Source: Scatophagus argus (lineage: Eukaryota; Chordata; Actinopteri; Scatophagidae). Taken from it: DNA of 64,000 nt. Position 1 is the first letter of the stretch. Each line of letters starts with the position of its first letter. The position numbers were made by a program, and so were the translations under genes. The stretch lies in NCBI RefSeq assembly GCF_020382885.2, contig NC_058515.1:9097223-9161222 (forward strand), in the 5' to 3' direction. A model generated the notes under the pieces. It did not search any database and had not been told where the DNA came from. It saw only the letters and a program-made list of their open reading frames with translations. Positions 40,801-51,042 of the stretch are shown here, piece by piece.

Positions 40801-43800
40801 AATGGCATAGGTAAGTCAGCAAAACTGAATGCTAATTGGTCAAAATTCAATGACTGTGCAACTTTGTAAAACAAATGTTTTGGCCTAAACAGCTCTGACA
40901 ACCACAGCTGCAGAAACAACAACATCTGTCCCAATAACAACAGCTGCAGAAACAACATCTATTCCACCAACCACAGCTGCAGGAACAACAACACCTGCTC
41001 CAACAACAACAGCTGCGGAGACATCAACACCTTCTGTAACAACACTGGCTGCAACAACAACAGCTGCCCCAACAACAACAGCTGCAGTAACAACACCTGT
41101 TCCAACAACACCTGCAGAAACAACGACACCTGTTCCAACAACAACAGCTGGAGAAACAACAACACCTTCTGTAGCAGCTGCAGAAACAACAACATCTGTT
41201 CCAACAACATCTGCAGTAACAACAACACTTGCCTCAACAACAACAGCTGCAGGAACAACAACATCTGTTCCAACAACAACAGCTGCAGAAACAACAACAC
41301 CTGCCCCAACAACAACAGTTGCAGTAACAACACCTGTTCTAACAACAACAGCTGCAGGAACAACAACAGCTGCTCCAACAAATGCAGAGACATCAACACC
41401 TTCTGTAACAACACTGGCAGCAACAACAGCTGCAGGAACAACAACACCTGCTCCAACAACAACAGTTGCAGAAACAACACCTATTCTAACAACAACAGCC
41501 ACAGGAACAACAACACCTATTCCAACAACAACAGCTGCAGTGACAACACCTGCTTCAACAACAGCAACAACTGCTGCAACAACAGCACATTCTGTAACAA
41601 CAACAAAAGCAACAACATCAGGTCCTCCTGTAACAACAGCTGCAGCAAAAACACCTTCTCCAACTACAACACCTGTTGCAACAACAAGCACAGTTGTCTC
41701 TGAACCTGTCTATGTCGTATCAGCTGATTTGCCAGAAGAGCCTTTTTCAGAGGACCTCAGTAACCGCAGCAGCAGTCAATTCAAAAACCTTGAAAAACGT
41801 GTTGTCGACACAGTGAGTATTTTTTCTATTCAATTGGATAAACTTTCCTTTGAATGTGTCAAACTGAATGTGTTAATATTCAAAATTATAAAATTTTACA
41901 TTTCATCATTATGTTAATAATTATCTAAAATGAAAATCAATCAAGAATCAGTAAAATTAAAAATTGAATTTGAATTGAATTGAATAAAATGCCAAATTGT
42001 CAATTGTTTTTTTTTAATAAGGGCTTCAATGCTGCTCATGGTTTTTCATTGTCTTTAATGATTTATTTTTACAGTGTACTGTCATATACAGAGCAAGATT
42101 TGGTCGACAGTTTGTCCGCTGTTTTGTGAGAAGCTTCCGGTAAAAACATTTTTTGCAGAATTTTGGTCTTGGTATCTTCCAACGTTGATATTGTCACAGG
42201 TAAATTACATATGACACCTGCCAACAGTATTTGACATTTGTTCTATTTCTATTTTTTGATACAGCCGTGTTGAAGATCCACAAACACGAGTGGATGGGAC
42301 CCGAGCAGATATCGGAGTTGTGTTCAACCAGAGTACCCCTGCTGCAGATCTCCCACAGAATAATGTTGTTATTCAGGCCTTAGTTGAAGCTGTGAATAAT
42401 TCAAACAATAGCTTCAATGTGAGCATAAGTTTGTCTTCAGTCGAAATATTATGTAAGTATACCAAACAATATATTTCAATCTAATCAGTCTTTATAAGTC
42501 TGTGAAACTGGCACCAAATTCAATTTGACATCAAACCAGGATAGAGAAATCCCTTTCGTTTTCTGAAGCAAATTTATTTACATATTATTTTGAAAATGTT
42601 TTAACAGCAAGTCCAGTTACTATGAATGATGTTTCTACAACTGCTGCACCTACTACTGCCACACCTGCAACTACTGCGTCTACAACTGCAGCACCAACAA
42701 CTAGCTCAGCTGCAACTTCTACCCCTACAACTACCACAGCTCCAGCTGCCACAGCTACCACCACCACCACAACAGCACTTACAAGAGTGTCTTTCAGATC
42801 TGTTAAAAGCACATTTACAGTGGACTTACAGTTTTCATCATCTCAGCTTTTTAAAAGTCGGGCTTCAATGATTAGGTCACAGGTAAGTCTCACCCTTAAA
42901 TCTGCTGATACTCCTCCTGACTTATTTCATCAGAGCTCACCCCTCTCTTAACAAAGTGAAATGTCATTTTAACATTTTTTGCAGCAACCCACAATTTGTA
43001 GTGTAATTGTGTTGTATGAATTAGGCAATGATATTTACTGGTTCCTGCCACTACTTAAAGAAGACAGTAAGAAAAAGGGAATAAATAATATTCTATTGTT
43101 TGTTTTGTGGGCGGGATGGTGGTGCAGTGGTTAGCACTGTCGCCTCATAGCAAGAGGGCTCCAGGTTCGAATCCTGGTCTGGGCCCTTCTATGTGGAGTT
43201 TGCATGTTCTCCCTGTGCCTGCGTGGGTTTTCTCCCGGTACTTCCTCCCACAATACCAAAAACATGCTCATTAGGTTTATTGGCTGTTCTACATTGCCCC
43301 TAGGTGTGAGTGTGAGAGTGTGTGGTTGTCTGTCTTTGACTGGCGACCAGTCCAGGGTGAACCCCGCCTCTCGCCCATAGTCAGCTGGGATAGGCTCCAG
43401 CTCCCCCGCGACCCTGATAGATAAGCAGTATAGAAAATGGATGGATGGATGGATTTGCTTAGTTAATATTGCTTACCTTTGGGTGCAGTACTGGGTTACC
43501 TCAGTGGATTTCCGTAGAATATCAACGTTTTTTACACCTTTTCCCCCAAACTTTTGTTTTCCAGTGTAGAATTCCATAAGTAAATAGCGTTAGAAGTAAA
43601 AATTATATAATTTGTTATTCCCTTATTCCCTGTACTTCATTGGTACCAGATTCATGCAATAATATTACATTGTAAATCAAAGACTTTATTGGAAAGTAGC
43701 ACAAATTAAAAGAAAAATTGACAGACACATCCGGGGAAACATATCAGGGAAAACTGATATGGGAAACTACACCTTCATCCCACTGCACAGTTTTTTTCAT

Positions 43801-44364
43801 ATAAACACAGTAGTTTGGTGTTTTAAGGCAAATCTAGAAGTAAGAAGCGTTCCAGTACAATTTGTTTTTGACTCTGCAGATTGAACCAAGGTACCAAATG
43901 ACGTTCCCATCCTTCAGGTTCTTGGAAGTGGTGTCATTCAGGTAACTTGTCAAAATTGATCTTTTTTATCCTTTTTTATAGTGGCCTAAAGTTGATATTT
44001 CAAACAATGTTTTTGGTTTCTTCTTCTCCTGCAGAAATGGATCAGTCATCAACGACTTAAACCTTAGCTTTGAAAGCACATCTGTTCCTAATAACACTCA
44101 GATTGCGAGTGTTTTGATCAGTGCAGCTTCATCTGTCAGCGGCTTCGACATTGAAATCAGCTCCATCAGTGTGAATGGCACAGGTAAGAAGTGCTGAGTG
44201 CTACTTGATCAAAACTTTCAGAGGTTGCACAAATATTTGTGAAACTAATGTTTTCTTTAATTTTCTCCTCATTTACAGTTTCTAGTGGAGTAAGCCACAA
44301 AATCAGTGTCGTCACTGCATCCGCCCTGGCACTGTTGTCATGGTTACTATCAAACCAGCAATAG
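19878..44364 (+). CDS. giant GPI-anchored multi-SEA mucin (gene B)
   Basis: Twenty coding exons: 19878-19917, 20007-26818, 27706-27770, 27846-27994, 28080-31606, 32014-32078, 32171-32319, 32402-34929, 35284-35348, 35434-35582, 35665-40157, 40512-40576, 40662-40810, 40893-41812, 42075-42139, 42265-42452, 42608-42882, 43880-43941, 44035-44183 and 44279-44364. They sum to 20,001 nt, exactly 6,666 codons plus stop, all phases matching. Order: signal peptide (MGVGWIIIFLILI); four cassettes of PTS exon plus SEA-B domain; a PTS stretch; SEA-A; a short PTS; a final SEA-B; and a tail VSSGVSHKISVVTAS...LLSNQQ typical of a GPI signal. The protein should be a long, densely O-glycosylated cell-surface rod. 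Every junction has GT and AG. The only weak one is the acceptor at 20006, which has almost no pyrimidine tract, so the first junction may be wrong or the assembly altered there. No named orthologue was recognised; gene A is its closest visible relative. Confidence 0.78.
20042..26716 (+). repeat. PTS array 1 of gene B (36-nt units)
   Basis: Tandem 36-nt units encode TTTPVPTTTAAE, with 33-nt and 39-nt variants (TTPVPTTTAAE; TTITSVPTTTATE). By length this is roughly 180-190 units. The 39-nt variant marks a higher-order repeat; around 21,496-21,900 it recurs exactly every 183 nt (39 + 4 x 36). The last 250 bases are less regular. The coding strand is almost only A and C, with few T or G. Confidence 0.95.
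26717..27994 (+). other. SEA-B domain 1 of gene B
   Basis: Exonic parts 26717-26818, 27706-27770 and 27846-27994. Encodes LRLTFRSLRNTFTNDLRD, the helix FRNLASLIKTQ, then LEPQFQMAF...DIVSFR, then NGSIITDMNLIFESTSVPND and a closing helix. The NGSII turn matches the SEA cleavage-loop position. Sequons include NDT, NIT and NVT. Confidence 0.78.
27016..27610. mobile_element. insertion-like segment in the intron of cassette 1
   Basis: The other three copies of this intron share about 150 bases here that are replaced in cassette 1 by about 595 unrelated bases, including CACACACACA and GGAAAACAAAGGGGGAAATG. Homology to the other introns resumes at about 27611 (CTTACTCAAATTTCCAGAAG). This is best explained by a mobile-element insertion with local deletion. 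Confidence 0.5.
28082..31504 (+). repeat. PTS array 2 of gene B
   Basis: Irregular 33-39 nt units of the TTTPVPTTTAAE type mixed with TPSVTTLAETT, SASTTTVAAT and TTAAPTTSTET variants. Several internal blocks of a few hundred bases are repeated nearly exactly, for example a cycle of about 340 nt from about 28,200 to 29,150. It is less uniform than array 1. Confidence 0.93.
31505..32319 (+). other. SEA-B domain 2 of gene B
   Basis: Exonic parts 31505-31606, 32014-32078 and 32171-32319. Starts LRVTFRSLRNTFTNDL; third exon starts NGSVITEMNVTFESASVPND. The exon lengths 65 and 149 equal those of the other SEA-B domains in gene B's cassettes. Confidence 0.78.
32404..34827 (+). repeat. PTS array 3 of gene B
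   Basis: Mixed units such as TTSIPTTTAAGTTTPAPTTT, TSAETSTPVLTTT and TPSVTTLAATT. The vocabulary is closer to array 4 than to array 1. Confidence 0.93.
34828..35582 (+). other. SEA-B domain 3 of gene B
   Basis: Exonic parts 34828-34929, 35284-35348 and 35434-35582. Reads LRVTFRSLQNTFTNDL (Q instead of R, shared only with domain 4). Third exon starts NGSVITEMNVTFES and ends SSITVNGI. Confidence 0.78.
35667..40055 (+). repeat. PTS array 4 of gene B
   Basis: About 4.4 kb of mixed 33-39 nt Thr/Pro/Ala/Ser units, dominated by TTPIPTTTAAGTTTSAETS and TTSIPTTTAAG types, with longer blocks duplicated in tandem (compare about 36,900-37,260 with about 37,460-37,700). The frame is open through the whole exon but contains no ATG. 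Confidence 0.93.
40056..40810 (+). other. SEA-B domain 4 of gene B
   Basis: Exonic parts 40056-40157, 40512-40576 and 40662-40810. Almost identical to domain 3 in exons and introns; differences include NNTQITSVLTSAAS for NDTQITSALISAAS. Confidence 0.78.
40895..41707 (+). repeat. PTS array 5 of gene B
   Basis: A short Thr/Ala/Pro-rich domain of about 270 codons with irregular units, becoming non-repetitive towards its end (HSVTTTKATTSGPPVTTAAA). It leads directly into the SEA-A domain in the same exon. Confidence 0.9.
41708..42452 (+). other. SEA-A domain of gene B
   Basis: Exonic parts 41708-41812, 42075-42139 and 42265-42452. Begins VYVVSADLPEEPFSEDL, then CTVIYRARFGRQFVRCF, then RRVEDPQTRVDG and ADIGVVFNQ...ALVEAVNNSNNSF. 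It aligns by eye with the SEA-A of gene A (YRARYGRFF; VGVQFSS; LVEAVSNPNNTF). It has no GS(V/I)(V/I) turn. Confidence 0.72.
42610..42783 (+). repeat. PTS segment 6 of gene B (short linker)
   Basis: About 58 codons rich in Thr/Ala/Pro (TTAAPTTATPATTASTTA type). It matches in position the short Thr linker between the two SEA domains of gene A. Confidence 0.85.
42784..44183 (+). other. SEA-B domain 5 (membrane-proximal) of gene B
   Basis: Exonic parts 42784-42882, 43880-43941 and 44035-44183. Reads RVSFRSVKSTFTVDLQFSSS, IEPRYQMTF...VVSFR, NGSVINDLNLSFESTSVPNN. Its middle exon is 62 nt, as in gene A, not 65 as in the four cassettes. This makes it the direct counterpart of the single SEA-B of gene A. 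The first intron carries a SINE. Confidence 0.78.
43109..43455 (+). mobile_element. tRNA-derived SINE with (GGAT)n tail
   Basis: The head has a B-box-like GGTTCGAATCC (around 43164) and an A-box-like TGGTGCAGTGG. The body contains TGTGGAGTTTGCATGTTCTC and GACTGGCGACCAGTCCAGGG. The end is GGATAGGCTCC...ATAGAAAATGGATGGATGG. This is the structure of an abundant fish SINE with a LINE-like 3' part. It lies in the sense direction in a gene B intron. Confidence 0.85.
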
Positions 44365-45240
44365 TATCAAAGCTGATTTCCCTCTAAGTTGCCAACAGAA
44401 CATGACTGCCATCACTGGCATGAAATAGCACTTTGTCGACAGTAAAAATTCAAGATTCATTGACTTAAGTCTTCATATTAACTTCTATTTGATTTAACTT
44501 TTCACTGACTAGGCACATTGATGACAGTGGATTAGGAGCATGTGTTGAACTGAACATGTTTCTGTGAGGGAAGATCCAGAGAGCCACTGAATCATCACAT
44601 AAGCCAGACTGTACAACAACACTATTTATTAAGCTCCGGGGAGTCAGAAAATAATTGCACACTTGAACTATTAATGTATGAGATCAATGTAATTTGTATA
44701 AGCAAAAACTATTTAAAACGTACTTATTATTATTCTAAACTTATAATGATCTAAACTTTCTTGTATATCAAATGCATGTAAAATCAATCATGTATAGATT
44801 TCACTTTGACTGTTAGTTTTCTTATTTATTCAAAGTGTATTTATGTAATCATGCACATCTTTGTTGTCATTCTGTGAGATTTCTGCCTGAAACCAAGATC
44901 AGAATACAAGATCTTTGAAGGCTGTACAACAACACTATTTATTAAGCTCCGGGGAGTCAGAAAATAATTGCACACTTGAACTATTAATGTATGAGATCAA
45001 TGTAATTTGTGTAAGCAAAAACTATTTAAAACTTACTTATTATTATTATTCTAAACTTATAATGATAAATGTTCCTGTATATCAAATGCATGTAAAATCA
45101 ATCATGTATAGATTTCACTTTCACTGTTGGTTTTCTTATTTATTCAAAGGGTATTTATGTAATCACGCACATCTTTGTTGTCATTCTGTGAGATTTCTGT
45201 CCGAAACCAAGATCAGAATACAAGATCTTTGAAGCATTCA
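44365..45240 (+). other. 3' UTR of gene B
   Basis: Sequence after the stop is shared with the psi-2 remnant. Both end in an AGAATACAAGATCTTTGAAG-type block followed by a TGTCTCCTGT-like GT-rich stretch, a plausible poly(A) site with a variant AATACA signal. Transcript ends near 44,915 and near 45,230 are both possible because the block is duplicated. Confidence 0.5.
44609..45234 (+). repeat. 313-nt tandem duplication in the 3' UTR of gene B
   Basis: CTGTACAACAACACTATTTA occurs at 44609 and 44922, and the following sequence is nearly identical for the whole 313 nt up to about 45234. The few differences are small indels and base changes. The candidate poly(A) block is therefore present twice. 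Confidence 0.92.
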
Positions 45241-46480
45241 CATTGTCTCCTGTTTGATATCTTTTTTGGTAATAGTTTCTCACAATGAGCAGGCCTCAGC
45301 CTCCTGCTTGCCAGAATGGGGTTTCTTGAGAAAGTGTGAGAATTAATTTTGCTTATGAGAGATGTTTTGTTCTTAAATCATCCCAATTTCAGAATAATCA
45401 ACAGCATCGCAACTAGCAGTTAATTTTCCATATTAGCATTAAAAAACAAAAAACAGAAGCATTTCAATCAGTTCTTAGAAACCTGAACTTAAATTCACTG
45501 TGTGCTGTTTGATAAAGGCCTGGAAATAATAATAACATCCTCTATCATTTTACTTTAAATATCACAAAATGTTGCACAAGGTTTAAAGCCAATGATTAAC
45601 TGATTGGCCAAAGCAAACTTTTTTTAAAGGAAGAAAGCCAACATTGTTTTTCACGTCTTGCTTTGTCTCATAAGGTCGGAAAGTAAACATTTTGGGGTTT
45701 ACAGTTGAAAAACAATTCGCTTTATCCCATTTTAATCAATGATGAGAATAATCATTGCAGCCCTACTGTGATCTCATGTGGTTTACAAGATTCCAGCTTA
45801 AATCATTCATCTGAACACTTTGTCAAGATTTTATTTTCATATTACTGTTGTGTTGCTCATCTTGCTCTCACAGCCTCGCCTTCTGTTTCACTGATCTCTC
45901 AGTGAAGTCGAGGGCCCTGGTTCACAAACGGTTATTTTTATATCTGCTGATCAACGGAACCGGAAGAGGAAAACGCATGGATTAGTGTGTTTACAACTCA
46001 CATCATTCCTGGGTACACCCGGCATCATCCTGCTGTCCAAAACAGACCCATGCAGTTTGCATTTGCAGGTTGGTGCTGCACAGGACATAGCGTATCTTCT
46101 AATACAGCACCTATTATACTTTCGTAGTGAGGACTCAGGGTTGTTATTAAGAAGCGGCTGTGTGGTATCTGCCGCAGCGTCGAGCCACCCACCATCTGTG
46201 GAAGTGGGACAAGGGAACAGATGGCGCATCCAAGCCGGCCTGCAGGGCTGCTGACGCTGACTCTTAGGACAGCGCTGGAGATGAGTAGTAGTCATTAAAA
46301 TTAACAAAAAGGGCTGTCGTCGCCTGTTGTACGGCATATATTTGCAGACTTTACGATGTCAGAGTGACGTGGAAGAGAGCGTCTGACAGACAGCATCGCA
46401 AATCGACCAAATTGGTGCGCCACGACTCGACCACTGGCAACAACTTAATCCCCTTTGACTTGTCTCTGGCTCGATGAACA
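45240..46480 (+). other. intergenic and cldnd1 upstream region
   Basis: The first 700 bases are AT-rich with nothing recognisable. From about 45,980, and more strongly from 46,180, the sequence becomes GC-richer with several CpGs and no TATA box, suiting a housekeeping-type promoter and 5' UTR for cldnd1. The transcription start cannot be set. Confidence 0.45.
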
Positions 46481-49036
<2,556 letters not shown>

Positions 49037-49146
49037 ATGGAGATTCAGTTCCAGCTTCAGGAATGGGATGTGGGTTAATCTTTGTGTATTTTGCCCAACG
49101 ATGGATTAAAGTGCATGTACTCTATAGTAACGACCCTGTCTGCTGC

Positions 49147-49152
49147 ATTAAA
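49147..49152 (+). terminator. proximal poly(A) signal candidate of cldnd1
   Basis: ATTAAA 111 bases after the stop codon, with a T-rich stretch just downstream. Another ATTAAA lies near 49105. AATAAA hexamers further on (50621-50626 and 50980-50985) would give a 1.6-2 kb 3' UTR. Which is used is unknown. Confidence 0.4.
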
Positions 49153-49199
49153 AGATTTGATTTTTATCCCTCTAGTTCTGGGGTTATGAAATTGGTTTG

Positions 49200-50979
49200 A
49201 AAAAGATGTGTATAGTAAGACATATGCTTGGTTCTGAGTAACTTAACACCAAGCATAAAAGCGTTAGCTGTGTCTCAGTTTCATGTTACCCATTCACTGA
49301 CTGCAGGTTCTGAATATGAGGCGTATTCACACTGGAAAGGTGGGTCAATTAAAGGATAATTAATGGTATTCACTAGAGCTTCAATGATTAGTCGATTAAT
49401 CCATCGATAAGTATTTTCATCATCTGTTAATCGTTTCAATAATTTTTCAAGCACAAATGTCAAACATTTGCTGCTTCCAGCTTCTTAAATGGGAGGATTT
49501 GCTGCTTTGTTAGATTAAATTAAATAAAATTAGGGCAACCAAATAAATTATGGCTCAAACAAGTTCAGTTTTTAGGATAACGCAAAGCAGGGATTTCAGG
49601 TTACAACTTGGACTGTCGGAATGATTAATGGGACGTGGCTGTGTTATTTTGTTTGTGTCAAATGCAATGTTTTCATGATAGCAAAAGCGTAACTGTGCAC
49701 ACATTTTAAATCTTGGCTTGGTAGAATTTACCCAACCTGAAACACACCTTTCCAGATGACGTTTTTAAGTGATCACACAGAATAGCACAGTTTGGTGTGG
49801 CGACTTTCCCCCTTTTGTCTTCAGTTTTACGAACAGCCAACGGTATGTGAAGGTGTACAGGACGCACCCTGAGTGTCTTTCTGTGGAACTGCGGCAAGAC
49901 AAAAACCTTGACGAAAACAATCAGTTTTTTATTTTGACAAGAGGATTTCTGTTGTGTAAACAGTCTTTTACTGTAGCTGCTCCAAACAAAGCTGAGGAAT
50001 GTGGCAATGAATGCCAGAGAGACAATGGCTATTACTGTTTGTGTTTCCATTTTATTCTATTTCTGTCATCCACCCTTTTTTTTAAAATGGCAATGACATG
50101 TTTGTTTATGGCTATTATTAAGGCCAGATTTGTTCAGAATTTGTTAACCCAATGCTTTGTTTTCTTTGCTATTTTCAAGCACATTTTTAATGTTTCTATC
50201 TGATTTTATAGATTTTTTTAGAAAAAGATCAAAAAGTCAGAATTTCTTTAAATATAGTAGTTTTTTTTGGTTTGTTTTGTTTTGGGTTTTTTTGTTCTTG
50301 TTTTTTTTACCATTTTGTGCTTTTTTTCACCCCTACATGCTCTCATGTAAATTGGTTTTGTGAATTCAGTTGTGGTTGTTATTATTTATTTAATTTATAT
50401 TCATTCCTTTATTTTTTACTCATTTGTTACCACCATTTCAGTTCAACAGGATTTCTAGAGGAAGAGTGTTTCCCTTTTAGGCATTATGAATGTAATTTAA
50501 AGGCCATATTGCGGTAAGCTACAATATTCCTTTGCACTTAAATTATTGTTGAACATATCCTGAATATTGTTGTAGTGATCAATAGTGAATTTCTATTTTT
50601 GATTATGTAAATTTCCCAAAAATAAAAAAATGTAAAAAAAAAAAAAAATACCATTATTACCCCAAAAACCCATGCTGTGTGTGTCCAGGAAAATATCAAT
50701 TACTACCGGTTGTACAAATGATGCACTGTGTGATAGGTCTCATGATAAAGCAGATTGTATTTTGCCTATTCAGCCCTTTACTTCAGAAAAAAGTTATTCT
50801 GTCCCTTAATACACTGTAGTGTGAATATAACAGATGTATGACTGTGCTTTTGTGACCCTTCGATGAATGTGTTGTTCATTCTGCACTTGTGAGCTGAAAT
50901 GGTCAATAACTGTAGGCTACACTTCAATATTGTGTGAGTGTATGTAAGCATACACATTGCAAACACCTGCTGTCATTTC
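49200..50979 (+). other. cldnd1 3' flank / possible long 3' UTR
   Basis: AT-rich, with no coding signal. It contains an interspersed repeat (49372-49510), a T-rich stretch around 50,200-50,350 and a genomic A-run at about 50,633-50,648, which could cause internal priming in cDNA data. Confidence 0.45.
49372..49510 (+). repeat. fish interspersed repeat with ATTAGTCGATTAAT core
   Basis: TTCAATGATTAGTCGATTAA and ACATTTGCTGCTTCCAGCTT blocks mark a widespread fish repeat, probably a non-autonomous DNA element. Only its central part is recognisable here. Confidence 0.6.
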
Positions 50980-50985
50980 AATAAA
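50980..50985 (+). terminator. distal AATAAA for a + strand transcript
   Basis: Canonical AATAAA followed within 15 bases by TTGTTGTT. It would end a long cldnd1 transcript about 55 bases before the acy3 stop codon on the other strand, so the two transcripts would meet tail to tail. Confidence 0.45.
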
Positions 50986-51042
50986 AATAACATTGTTGTT
51001 AAGTTAATTACACAGTCTCCCAGGTCTTTTAAAAGTCCGTCA

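Noticed and set aside
20042-41707. Regular direct repeats resembling a CRISPR array
   Set aside because: Units are contiguous, coding and without unique spacers, and the DNA is eukaryotic.
43109-43185. A tRNA gene suggested by the B-box GGTTCGAATCC
   Set aside because: The sequence runs on into the body and GGAT tail of a SINE and does not close into an obvious acceptor stem.
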